From positions 596,649-660,648 of the forward strand of contig LUVW01000013.1 in NCBI GenBank assembly GCA_001661515.1: a DNA stretch of 64,000 bases, read 5' to 3'. The DNA comes from Capniomyces stellatus. Its lineage: Eukaryota > Kickxellomycota > Harpellomycetes > Harpellales > Legeriomycetaceae. Of this stretch, positions 44,201-55,608 are shown piece after piece. Numbering within the stretch: position 1 is the first letter of the stretch; every line of letters starts with the position of its first letter. Under the pieces are notes generated by a model. It worked only from the letters and a program-made list of their open reading frames with translations, did not search any database and had not been told where the DNA came from. The position numbers and the translations under genes were made by a program.

Positions 44201-47200
44201 CGTTGCAATCCCGTACTCCACCAGCAGCGCATTGATCTCGGTATCCAGATCTCCTACTTTGCCTAATCCATGTCCAATTACAATGTGACCAAGACCCGTT
44301 AGTCTGTTTACCCTAACCTCACCCCCTTCCTCCATTACAGCATAACTGTGTGTATACGTATTTCCAAGCACGCTCACAAGCGTCAATGTTAATCAACAAC
44401 TTTGCACTTGAAACCCTATACTAAAAAAAACGCTTTGACCAACAGTAGCTTACCTAAATTTCGTATAAAATGGCCCTCTGGGTATTGCGAACCCGTCTCC
44501 CTGTGAAAAATAAATAAAATGAAAAAAGTGGTTTATATCACACTCAAATACTGTTATTTGCTTTGCAATTTAATCAAAATATCATTCTCAGCTCCTTTTC
44601 TCTTCTTAAAACCAAAAACAACACGTAAACTGCACTATTGCCCATAAACTGGTGATGTGCGACGTTAAATAGTACACTTACCATCGATCAATAACAACTA
44701 CAATCCTACACTCTGCTATTTCGTCAGGGTTCGAGTAACAGATCCTAATCTTGGGAATTTTCTCGTCTAATGGCACAGCCAGATGGAGACTCCCCTAAAC
44801 AACCAAAACCAACACCAAATTGCTCTCGTTTATGTTGGTAAATAACTCTCTTGCTTTAAATCACCAGCGACTCGAGGTTAAGCCAATAGACTACACCAAA
44901 GGATATACATGTAGAGTTACCTTTATGGCATCTATTTGAACTGTTGCAACCACCGGCCTCCACGCTCTTTTTACTATCCCAACAACCCTTCCATAAAGTG
45001 CATCTTGGCTTATTATGCCAGAGTCCGATCCTGATGGCTCCTCTGTTGGCCCGTCTACCTCTTCGCCAACTATATTGAATAGTTCATTGGTTAATCACTT
45101 AATAAAAACATTTGTGCATTATTTTCATTAAAATCGACACCATCGTACTGACAAGCTGTTTATTAAAGGTCCAACAGCCTATGCCTGTATAAACAAAGCT
45201 AGCACTCCCTCGCCCCCTATAAACACTACTACTTCCCCCGCTCCAAACCCTCGTTCCCAAAACAAAGACAAAACTAAAATCAAAATTAATAACAAAGCTA
45301 AGTTCCAATTACCATCAAACTCCAATACTTCATCTTCGGCGATATCTCCGGAATCTCCATAACTCTCCTTTTCAAAGATCCCTTCCTCTGTAAGTATTAC
45401 TGGCTTGTCTTGGTTCAGCTCCAAATCTTTCTTAGCCTCCTCTCTGCTCAGTATTTTAACCGCCACCAAGTCGCCATCAACTATTACATACACACCATAA
45501 TACTTTAAAATATCCCTTCTTTTTTATCATTGTCACAAAGCCGACGTTACGGATTGGTAATCCAACACCAGTTGGTCAGTACCGCACAAAAATTTATTAA
45601 AAAAAAATCCATCAATGTTACACGCATAATACATGTACATATTGTTATTATTATCATTATTATTATCCAAGCTACAGCGCGCCACAACCCTTGTAAAACG
45701 CGTCATTACCTGATCTATTCAAATTAGCTTGTCCAATCACGAAAATCGACTTGTGATCTTGGCCCGTTCGCTCAATAATTGCTCTTTGTTTTTGTCCAAA
45801 CCCAATTTTATTTATGAACTTTAATGGGCCTTGAACAATCGACTTATCCCTCAATCCTTCCTCAATCTCGCTACTCTTCAAATGCTGAAAACATTCAAAA
45901 ATGTAAATACATTAAAAATCAAATCAGCAAAAGTAAATTGCACTAGGCATTTGCCGTTTCTTTTGACACAAGTTAAATTTTACACGCTATCTTTTGAGCT
46001 TTGGTAAATTCAATACAATTCTGAATAAATGCCCCCAATTCCCCACCTCCAACCCCCGTATCCTAATCAACACTTACCTCCTGATATCCAACTTTACCTA
46101 GCCCGGCCAATCTTTTTATCGCGTACTCCTCAGCCGTTTTGTCAGTTATATCCATGTCTGTACCCCTGGTGGCCTCTTTTATTTCAAGAAACTCAACGAA
46201 CCTACTGCTAACGTTTGCCTTGATATACTCTTCTATGTCAACAAATCGTATACCTGACCCACTATTTTCCCTCCGCTCTTTTTTCTATCAATTCATCGCC
46301 CCCAATCAATTTAGCATCAATCCTTTGTGCCCACTCACACAAGACACCAAATCCAGTTCAATTGGAACAAATAGTGTAAGCTATCAAGGCTGTGACTTTG
46401 TCATACCTTTGTGGTCAGAATTGTGATACTTGTTTTTCCATCAAGGTGTTTGTAGTACCATTCTGAAAGTGCTTCAATAGCTATATTTTAATTTTTATGT
46501 ATCCTTTCCAGTATTATTCTTCCTTCGCTTTTATTCCCATTAAATATACTTTTGATATTTTGTTCTATCGGCTCTACCTACCCTCATTGTCTCTATCATT
46601 GCCCGTCTTCCCTGCCGCCCTTTCCACTCGTGTTGAACAAAATAGCGTATTACTAAAAACAACCGTCTTCTTTTCATGTCTACCTGCAATCTGTGCTAGC
46701 TTTGAAATGGTTCTGCGTCGGTCTCGTGAATCAAGCTAAACAGCAAATTATATACTCGTTTTCATTTTTATTTTTTTACATGTGTATCTACTATACGTTG
46801 CATTATTTCTTCTTTCAAAGCTATAACATTATCACTGACCGCTTCTATCACCGTCTGTGCTATTATCATGTTTTGCAACTCGTTCCATTCTATAACCTCG
46901 ATATACCTGCTTGCTACCTACAAGCATGGTTTACTTTTTATTAGAGCATGTTTATGCACAGGATCTCATACGTCATATCAGACAGCCAAAATATATTCTC
47001 ATTCTAGCGAACTTACTCCTACGTCTGGCAATATCAACTCTCTAACAGCGGCATCAAAAACTGTGCCTCCTGGCTCCACATACAAACTCTTGCACTTTAA
47101 ACAGCCAGAAACCCTGCAGCTTAGATCGTCCCTGTAATATCCTATAAATTAATTAGTCTTGGATTAGCCTAGTTAACCCTTCTATGGCTACTTTTTTTTG

Positions 47201-47458
47201 TCTCCTTAAAAAGCCCAATCTTTGGTAAGCCTCCAGCTTTACTGAATTACTTGTACATATCCATAATCACGGTCTGGATCTGCATTCTTTACATTTAACT
47301 TTTGTTGTTTTACTTTAATCAAGGTTTATATATTTATAATACGGCTACTACCACATACTTTCTTTCAGCATTCTGCTAATTCCAGTTTTTTTGCTTTTCC
47401 TATACGCTGTGCTTTCGTATCGACCATTTCCCCCAACTTCTTGAATCACAGCACCCAT
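41300..47458 (-). CDS. DIS3L: DIS3L-type exosome 3'-5' exoribonuclease (RNase II/R family)
   Basis: Processive exoribonuclease of the RNA exosome. Seventeen exons on the minus strand, ends at 47458-47359, 47141-47017, 46917-46780, 46735-46684, 46480-46407, 46284-46078, 45884-45710, 45480-45313, 45069-44921, 44794-44682, 44500-44454, 44262-43822, 43616-43464, 43303-43236, 43114-42854, 42718-42473 and 42355-41300; 1190 aa, all phases consistent. The N-terminus has the CR3-like YYRDDLSCRVSGCLKC. A PIN region follows (LILPDVG, then ASRYIEVIEWNELQNMIIAQT), matching human DIS3L and lacking active-site acidics of DIS3. Cold-shock domains include GRVVGIVKRAWRP and RIVVVIDRW. In the RNB domain, SIDPIGSQDIDDA keeps the catalytic aspartates (D515, D521, D523, D524). 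IWYGRTLIRS and HYGLAVDLYTHFT, then SPIRRYSDIIVHR, are DIS3L/RNB blocks. An S1-like segment and a Lys/Ser-rich tail end the protein. The closest match from memory is animal DIS3L1 rather than Dis3 or Dis3L2. Confidence 0.88.
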
Positions 47459-48215
47459 ATTATTGTATAGCTTCAATTAAGATACCAACCTTTACTTTTG
47501 GTTTGAGATTTCACAGTCGGACCTATTTTATTTAAAGACGAGTCAAGTTTTATAAACAGGAGGTTTTCTGAGAAGTTGGTGTAAAGTTGATAATTTGGAT
47601 ATAACCAACTTTGCGGTTTTTTTTCTACTTTATTTCATTACCAGATTCGACGCCTAATTTTGGAAATAGTGAACTAAAAAGCGACAAAATTAACCGGGTA
47701 GACCAATCACGCACAGCAATTTGGTGGTCAGTTGGAACAAAATCCATACAGATCCACATATGCTTTCGATAAACCTCCCCCCACTACCTTTTGCAAAAAA
47801 GTGCAGAGTGTTTCAACATAAACATTCCAACATACTTGGTGCCATTTTTCTTTTTTCCAACAAAGCGTACAGATAAGCGTTCAATCTACTTTTATCGTTT
47901 ATATAAACGCTAAACCTTATTTAAACGCAGCAAAGCACTGTGTCTGTATTTCAGTGTATATACCATGTTTTGTAACTAACCAAACACTTCGACTCAAGCC
48001 AAACAAAATAATGCAAAAGGTCTCAAGACTGAGCCTAGGGCACAAACCAAACATCACTAGCACAAACCAAACATTACTGGCACAAACCAAACATTACTAG
48101 CAGAAACAGCATTTTATTTGTACAATATACAATTTACACATTGATAGTGCCACCAACTGGGCATATAACATAAAGATATGCACTGGGCTTAAAAGGTGCA
48201 TAGTCCGGTGTACTT
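47459..48215. other. DIS3L promoter / NIT1 3' region
   Basis: A 757-bp spacer upstream of DIS3L. It contains a triplicated 20-bp repeat (48041-48100). No gene. Confidence 0.6.
48041..48100 (+). repeat. Triplicated 20-bp tandem repeat
   Basis: Three adjacent 20-bp units beginning CACAAACCAAACAT, each differing from the next by one or two bases; a partial CAGAAACAGC follows. Confidence 0.92.
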
Positions 48216-49076
48216 TTAAAATATATTCGTTCTCTTATGGTCAAAAACAGGCATCTCTGCTCGGATCTTCTCTAGATAGTTTAAGTCGATTTCTGCTGTG
48301 GCTATTGATGGTTCCATGCTAGATCCGCACTTTGAAATTACGTTTCCCCAAGGATCTATAATCATTGAATTTCCATAACTTGACCTTTTGCTGTTATGTT
48401 TTCCTATTTGGGCCGATGCGTACACATACGTCTGCGTTTCTATTGCCCGCGCTCTTAATAACACATCCCAATGAGCTGCACCAGTTCGCTCTGTGAACAC
48501 TGAAGGATAAGTTATACCTTGGGCGCCCAAAGATCTTAATCGAGAAGAAAGCTCTGGAAAACGCACGTCGTAACATATTGCTAGACCCAGTCTGCCTACC
48601 GGTGTTTCGACTGGCGTGTTTACCTTTTCTCCTTGAAATATAAAGTCACTCTCTGATATCCGAGGTCCATCTTTAATGTTTACATTGAATAGATGCAACT
48701 TTCTGTAAACACTTACAATTTCTCCCAAATTGTTCAACAGAACATTGCTGTTATATGGTAAATCCCCAACCACATCTAATTCATGAACGCCAATCGAAAG
48801 CCATATATTACATTCTCGAGCGGTCCTCTTTATTGTATTCATAAACGGTCCATCTAATTTTTGCGATAGCTTTACACTTTCCTCCCCGCTCTCAGCTATG
48901 TAATCGGATGCCTCTGGTAAAAACACAATTTTCGAACCGCGCTTCGCAGCCTCTGATATAAGTTTGACACATGTAGTTAGATTTCTTTGGACATCATTTA
49001 TTGCACAGAACTGTGCGACTGAAGCAAACACCTTTTTTGGAGTAGCCATCCTGTTCCTCTTTGTGCCAATACCCAA
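48216..49076 (-). CDS. NIT1: Nitrilase-superfamily amidase, NIT1 type (deaminated glutathione amidase)
   Basis: Repair amidase that hydrolyses deaminated glutathione, a side product of transaminases, in cytosol or mitochondria. Single exon, 286 aa. The Glu-Lys-Cys triad is present: E55 in FLPEASD, K126 in YRKLHLF and C168 in AICYDVRFPEL. Other NIT1-specific blocks: ARECNIWLSIGVHE, TYPSVF, GAAHWDVLLRARAIETQTYVYA, SYGNSMIIDPWG and LNYLEKIRAEMPVFDHKR. Two in-frame starts exist: 49076 (MGIGTKRNR, which adds a basic stretch that could target mitochondria) and 49049 (MATPKKVF, closer to most family starts). The first is reported because it is the longest, but the second is equally possible. Nearest neighbour downstream on the same strand is DIS3L. 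Confidence 0.92.
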   Translation of the reverse strand: MGIGTKRNRMATPKKVFASVAQFCAINDVQRNLTTCVKLISEAAKRGSKIVFLPEASDYIAESGEESVKLSQKLDGPFMNTIKRTARECNIWLSIGVHELDVVGDLPYNSNVLLNNLGEIVSVYRKLHLFNVNIKDGPRISESDFIFQGEKVNTPVETPVGRLGLAICYDVRFPELSSRLRSLGAQGITYPSVFTERTGAAHWDVLLRARAIETQTYVYASAQIGKHNSKRSSYGNSMIIDPWGNVISKCGSSMEPSIATAEIDLNYLEKIRAEMPVFDHKRTNIF

Positions 49077-49174
49077 ACTCCTACTTTTTACAATTATTCG
49101 ACTGCATAAATATTGTGTACACTACTAGAATCACTTATTGTGGGATCTGAAGGTAAAGCGGACTTTACTTTTTG

Positions 49175-49205
<31 letters not shown>

Positions 49206-52154
49206 NNNNNNNNNNNNNNNNNNNNNNNNNNNNNNNNNNNNNNNNNNNNNNNNNNNNNNNNNNNNNNNNNNNNNNNNNNNNNNNNNNNNNNNNNNNNNNN
49301 NNNNNNNNNNNNNNNNNNNNNNNNNNNNNNNNNNNNNNNNNNNNNNNNNNNNNNNNNNNNNNNNNNNNNNNNNNNNNNNNNNNNNNNNNNNNNNNNNNNN
49401 NNNNNNNNNNNNNNNNNNNNNNNNNNNNNNNNNNNNNNNNNNNNNNNNNNNNNNNNNNNNNNNNNNNNNNNNNNNNNNNNNNNNNNNNNNNNNNNNNNNN
49501 NNNNNNNNNNNNNNNNNNNNNNNNNNNNNNNNNNNNNNNNNNNNNNNNNNNNNNNNNNNNNNNNNNNNNNCCCCCCCCCCCCCCCCTAACCAATAAACTC
49601 AGGATTTTGTTTAAATTATTATTGGTTAAAAAAAGCGAGTATGATTGAAAATATAACGAGAACGTGATAATGGGAATATTGGTGGTGATATTTAATTACA
49701 TAATTAGTCGTTTGGAAAATGTGCAAGATGGTTTGATCTTGAAGCTAGTGCGGCATGTTTAACTAAAACTTACCAAGTTGACCAAGGTGGTATTTGAATA
49801 TTGCTTAGTCAAGATTTACTTTTTTCTCTCTTCATTTTGCATCTGAATTGTGCGTTTCTCTAACACAGATTAGGTAATGTATTTTAGCTAAAACCGGTGT
49901 ATACGCATCAAATAAATACTTGATGAGTTGCATCATAAAATCTGCACATTTGTCACGATGTGTGTTTATTAAGTATTAGTGTTAAATGTCAAATAACCCG
50001 AACCTCATTTTTTTAACATTCGAGTTTTTAAACTATGTGTTTGGTAACTGTTGATTAAAATTTAGCTTACTTTGCAGAGCTTATTGCTATTGTACATATG
50101 ACTGAGAAATGTTGGTAGCAAGAGCAAAGCGCAGTACTAAACTATTTGTTTGTAGTTAAAACACACACTTTGACGGGGGAAGAAGGGGTGTTATACGTTT
50201 ACTCGCTGAAACATATTCTAGGAGTTTCCACTTGGCTAAGATATATGTTAGCATAGTCGACGTTCACCAGGTTACAATCAAAAACATATGATATCTCTGT
50301 ACCTCACCTAAATAACCTTCAAAGTAGATACAAATATTTGATGTTTTTTTTCTCTCTGTACTTCAGTCTATTTATTGGTGTTTAACGTGTGTTGATTGTC
50401 TAGATACCGGCCTTGTGTCCAAATATGCTGCTTACACTAAAAATAGCTCCTTTCTTAGGATGTTAGTTTGCCTTACCCAAATGTAAACAATTTGGCTAGC
50501 TTTTAAATTGTAGACCTGTAGATCCCAACTAAATACTGTGAATGTACGCTATTTCAAAGGGTGTCAATTTTAGAGTTTCATCAAGTAGATTCTAATTAAG
50601 GCGAGGCTATTCGTTCGGCGATGGAATATTGCATTGTTACATACCCTCATTGGTTGGATTCAGAGCAAAGTACAATTTCAATAAATTGAGTTTAAAACTC
50701 TTATTAGGTCTGTCAATCTGCTTGAGAAGTCTAGCCCATTTCACAAGAACAAAGTCTATTCCATTTTTACCAATAACTTGCAAATGTTTACAATTAGAAC
50801 CCTGTTTGTTTTTATCGCATAGTTTGTATTGATTTATTTTTCAAATTGTTTAATTTATAAAAATAACACTCGACTGTGTGTAAATATTGATCTAGAGTTA
50901 AATATCTATAGCTAGTTCACTTTTTAGCTTTTTTTTATTGAATTAAAAATCAATTTTTAGTCTTTGTTTTTTTACTCGGCTTTTTCAAATGGGGTTTCAA
51001 AGTGATTAGATAACAATGTTTCTATTCAAGAGCACTTTTAATAAATCAAAGATTAAAAATAAAAAAAAACTCTAGTGATCTTATTTTTGTATTAGTGATA
51101 TTTTATTATTTTCAATATTAAAATATCATCTTTTTTTTACTGTATTAGTGATTTAAACCAGAATTATTTTACTCACATCACAATACACGAGCAAGAATTT
51201 CCAATAGCTTTGTTTTGACGTACGTTTGTATTTATGTTTGTGCTTAAGTTCAGAAAGGTTAGACTTTTTGGCTAGATTGGTAAATGATACAAAGGTTCTA
51301 GCTTAATCTATAGAGTTTGTGCTTTATTTTGAAAGAATCCAGTGGTGTTCTCTAAAACGGCCACTTTTTTTTTCCTAAGCAAATAACTTTGTTTTCAGGA
51401 ATTTGCACAATGGTATGTATGCCAAAATATGTTTCAAAAAAAAAAAAGAGTACATGTTTGTGTACCATGTAATAAAACGCCAACCAGTTATTATCATTAC
51501 CAGTCAAGATATTTTTTTAAAAAAGGAAGGATTTTAATGCTTGACAAAGCCCACATCATTCAAAATAATGTGGTATGCACTTTGGATTATTAGGATGTAA
51601 CAACACTTTTCGCTGAGTATGCTTTTATTTATTTGCCTTTTTTTGATGCTTCAAATTAAATTGGTGCTGTTTAGTTTTCCTACATCAAATGATTTATTTA
51701 ATTGGACAAAACCAGTTTTTTTTTCTAAACATCAATCAATTAAGGTTTGCGATTAAATTGCGCTACTGGCTAATTCAGCTTTTTTTATTTTATTAATGTC
51801 AAATTCAACCTTTTTAAAAAATCTCGAATGAGATATATTAATTTCTACTAAAGCCTATTATTTTATATTCCAACTTCAATTCAAAGTGTAACATCAAGTA
51901 TTAAATTCAGTGAGTACTTTGCTATAAACGTAAAAATAATTCTCTAGCTGCTGACACTAGTCTTGTAATTTAGTTTTTATGTTGCATTCAGAAGACCAAG
52001 CAATGTAGCGAATACGTCTATAAAAGCACAGACAAGTTCCCAAATGATCTTTGTCTTTTTATTGACAAATATAAATTTAGAAGCTAATCAACTTTTTTTT
52101 AACAAAGTATATATATATACATTTATATATTTAACACACTAAATACAACTTAAG
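49077..52154. other. Gene-poor region around assembly gap
   Basis: Contains the N gap (49206-49570) and about 2.6 kb of AT-rich DNA before the first aquaporin. A stop-free minus-strand frame (50637-50840, no start codon) reads like protein but matches no family I know. A TATATATATA box lies at about 52108-52130, roughly 30-50 bp before the aquaporin start and probably in its core promoter or leader. Confidence 0.5.
49206..49570. other. Assembly gap (365 N)
   Basis: Unresolved bases. A run of 31 A (49175-49205) precedes and 16 C (49571-49586) follow. Open frames drawn through the Ns are meaningless. Confidence 0.99.
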
Positions 52155-53009
52155 ATGTCTGCAGTTTTAGAAGTAAAGGATAAAAATGCTGAAAACAACT
52201 ACTCGATCGCCGAGGAGGGCAACTTGAGACAGTTTGGGATGTACGAGCTTAGATACAACCTAAGACACATCTTTGCCGAGTTTATTGGAACTGCAATTCT
52301 TATTTTCTTTGGTACTAGTGTAAACGCAACAGTCACTTTCAACGAAGGATTTGCTGATTCAAAATGGGTTCTTATCTCTTTTGGATGGGCATTGGGGTTG
52401 GCTATGGCTCTTTATGTATCAATGGGTATCTCAGGCGGTCATCTGAACCCAGCAGTAACACTAGCCAACGCTATATTCGGACATTTCTCATGGGCTAAGG
52501 TTCCAGGGTTTATCATCTCGCAAATTCTAGGTGCTATTTTTGGCGCTGCTTTGACCTATGGTGTCTTCAGATCCATATTCGCTACATTCAATGGAGGCAA
52601 ATTGACTACAACAGGCACAGGTGCAACCGCAGGCATCTTTGCAACATACCCAATTGCATCCAACTCTGTCTGGGACAACTTTTTCACCGAGATGCTGCTG
52701 ACACTTTTGCTTATGTTTGTTATTCGATCATTCTTCGATAACCGCATGACCCCAGCCAAAGGGTATGAGCCAATTGCTGTTGGATTGCTTGTATACACCA
52801 TCGGTAACAATGTTGGTACAACTACAGGATACGCCATCAATCCTGCACGTGACTTGGGCCCACGTATTTTTACAGCTATGGCAGGATGGGGAGGCGAGCC
52901 ATTCACTGCTGCAAACTACTACTTTTGGATTCCAATCGTTGCGCCAATTGTTGGGGCCATTGTTGGCTTTGGTCTGTTTGAAATTTTCATTATTCCAAAC
53001 AAAGACTAA
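52155..53009 (+). CDS. Aquaglyceroporin (MIP family), paralogue 1
   Basis: Membrane channel for water and small polyols such as glycerol. Single exon, 284 aa, six membrane helices plus two half-helices. The two NPA boxes are HLNPAVT (N98-A100) and AINPARDLGPR (N229-A231, followed by R232 of the selectivity filter). The Asp after the second NPA-Arg (NPARD) is typical of glycerol-permeable members. AEFIGTAILIFFGTSVNATV is the conserved first helix. N- and C-terminal tails are short, unlike the long gated tails of yeast Fps1, so regulation of that kind is unlikely. A TATA-rich stretch lies just upstream. A second paralogue follows at 57138; the two proteins are similar over their full length. 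Confidence 0.95.
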   Translation: MSAVLEVKDKNAENNYSIAEEGNLRQFGMYELRYNLRHIFAEFIGTAILIFFGTSVNATVTFNEGFADSKWVLISFGWALGLAMALYVSMGISGGHLNPAVTLANAIFGHFSWAKVPGFIISQILGAIFGAALTYGVFRSIFATFNGGKLTTTGTGATAGIFATYPIASNSVWDNFFTEMLLTLLLMFVIRSFFDNRMTPAKGYEPIAVGLLVYTIGNNVGTTTGYAINPARDLGPRIFTAMAGWGGEPFTAANYYFWIPIVAPIVGAIVGFGLFEIFIIPNKD

Positions 53010-53454
53010 AAATATGTAAACCAAAGCCTGGCTTACTAGAGGTTTTCTTTGTTAATTTACTATAGCTCAGACTTTTATGCTTATAGTCACTAATATTTTT
53101 TCCTTTTTATAGCAATATATGTACTTTTTGTTTTTATATATTCTATTTAAACGTCTTAATTTGATGCTAATTATCATCCATTTATCCTGTGTAGCTTTTT
53201 TATTTGCTGAAATTGCCCTATTTAAAGCGCATACCAATTTGATTGAAGCTGCATTTGTTAAACTTGATGCTTTTTCTGCATCTTTTTTAAACTATTATTG
53301 GGCTTTACGAATTGACAAAATTCAAAGTACAAGTTACAAATAAATAGACATTTGAAAAAAATACAGAAAATTAAATATTTACCACTTGTTTGCTGAATCA
53401 TTTGATTCAAAAAAAAAATTTGTGTTTTTTATGTTATGTTGATTTAGATTTTCT

Positions 53455-53570
53455 GATTTATTGGCAAACAGTCAACACATCAAAACATACAATATTAATT
53501 ATTATGTTGGTTCTATTGCCAATAAATTACATAAATAAGATATAAAATAAAAATTGGAATTTGCCCATAC
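53455..53570 (-). repeat. Dispersed repeat copy B with inverted arm
   Basis: Plus-strand ATTTATTGGCAAACAGTCAAC (about 53456-53476) is an imperfect inverted copy of TGTTGGTTCTATTGCCAATAAAT (about 53504-53526), leaving a roughly 27-base loop. The right arm and flank are shared with copies A and C. Confidence 0.55.
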
Positions 53571-55576
53571 AGAAAATTCTTCTAAAGAAAAAAATAATAA
53601 TAAATGACAAATAGCATTTCTTATATCAATAAAAAGGATTGCTCTAATCACGAGTGAAGGGGTTAAAGATTTCCAGTCTGAATTCAATAATATAAATACA
53701 AGTGCATTTCCAAATTTGGCCTTCAATCAAAGACTTTTTTTTTTTGAAAAATCAACCTTGGTTACTGAAAATAGTCATCAATGTTCGCAAAAGTAGATTG
53801 TAAAATCACAATATTTTAAGGGGTGCAGCGAACATATCAGCAATAATCATAATCCCCAATTCAAACTAATCAATGTGAACTATCTTCACTGTTACATTTT
53901 GATTTTTGGGCGAGCGGGTAGCTGACATCCTCTACCTTTAAACACAAGCTTGGTTGTAGCAAAAGCCTACAATGGGCCATTTAAACCATCCCTACTGATG
54001 TATAGATAGAATGACTTTAGTTTTGGATGACAATGTCTCTTAGCAAAAAGTATTGGTCGCACAATCGTAAAGTGCATATTTTTCAATGGAGTTGTATTGT
54101 TTTTTTTTAGATTTCTCTAAACGCTCACTTCCAAGTCCAACGCTGACAAATTGGCAGCAAAATAACCTTGAAGAAAAAAAAAAGTAGAAAAGTAGAAAAA
54201 AGGGGTTGGTTTATCAAGTGAGTGTAAGGGTAATATACATTAGCTGTGCATAGGATGTGTAGAAAGTAAGCGAATTTTATGATTCTAAAAATGGTCTGAC
54301 TCTTGATTATTAATGCTCTTAGCATACTATTCTTTGACCAAACCCACTTGTTTGCTGTTTTGTTCACTTGAAGCTTTAAAAATTTGGTTCAGTATTACCC
54401 ATCTTCATTTGAAAGTGGATCTCAGGCCAATTATATTATCAGATTTTGTGTGTAGCTGTTAAATCGCATAATTTTGGATAATTTTAAAAAATAGTAGTTA
54501 TCTAAACTCTATCCGTATTCTGGTTTTGAATAGTTAGACAAGTGATAATTAGAAATTGCGTTACGTTAGATCTGCTATTTTAGTAGTTTAACTGTAAAAC
54601 AATTGTTAATTTGGCTAAAAACGTGTTGTGACATAGTAAAACAAGCCAAAATTTAGTAATAGAAAGACTAAAAGGGTAAAGTAAAAGAGAACAGCGTAGG
54701 ATGAGGGCTCTATTGGAGAAGAATAATACAAACTGAAAACATCATGTAATTTAAGGGGAAACGGGGTAGTCAATACGAGTTGAAAAGCAAAGCATTGAAA
54801 ATTGCTCGGACTATAAACGTGGGTCAAATTTCTCGGAGGAACCCCATAGTCAATAACACTATTTGAGCTCGATGTTAGACCATAAATCCGTAACAAATAT
54901 AACTAATAACCGAGGGGTACAGCTATATTTGCCCCATCTCAAATAAGATTTTAAATCAAAAAGAAAAAATATATAAAACTATTAGCTAAATTTTTTTACA
55001 AAAGAACTATTTACTCTCCTATTCGGGTCCTTTGTAAAATTGATTTTAACGGGGCATATAAAATAAAATAAAAGTCTAGCTTAACTTATTGAATTTATAG
55101 TTTTCCAGTGACATTTTTTTACAATATGGTGTTTTCTTTGCTGAACAAACAGTTTTGACTCCAAAGATTTATACAGCGAAGTAACAAAACCAGCTCAACT
55201 AGAATCGACCTACGTTTTAAGTTTACTTGTTCTTTTTTTTAATTTCTATCAAACAGTTGAGTTTGACAATTGGAGAAATTTTAAACAAACCTTTAACCAA
55301 GTTAACAGTGTATAACTCGCCCTTTATCATAGCAACTGAATAAGCTACCAAACCAAGATAAGCTATGTATAATATAACTTATTAACCTCAAGAAAGTATA
55401 ATTTATCCAAGTATATAGACAAACATTAGGGTTTCGCAACCCAAAATGGTCAATGAAAGCGAGAGCTTGTTCCCAACAATACTACTGCTTGACTCGCACA
55501 TATCTGCACTGACCTAACAATAGCGTTTCTTCGAAGGCACTGGTCTAACAATAGCATTTTTGAATCAGCATATCGG

Positions 55577-55608
55577 AAACAAACAACAAACAACAAACAA
55601 CAAACAAT
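55577..55608 (+). repeat. AAACAAC tandem 7-mer
   Basis: About four perfect tandem units of AAACAAC in the aquaporin interval. A shorter version is at 35988-36006. Confidence 0.85.

Noticed and set aside
49138..49648. Open frames through the N gap
   Set aside because: The residues are undetermined; frames are artefacts of unknown bases and homopolymers.
54615..54896. 93-residue minus-strand frame between the aquaporins
   Set aside because: Length is within chance for this amount of AT-rich sequence; hydrophobic C-terminus but no family pattern, no nearby splice partners.
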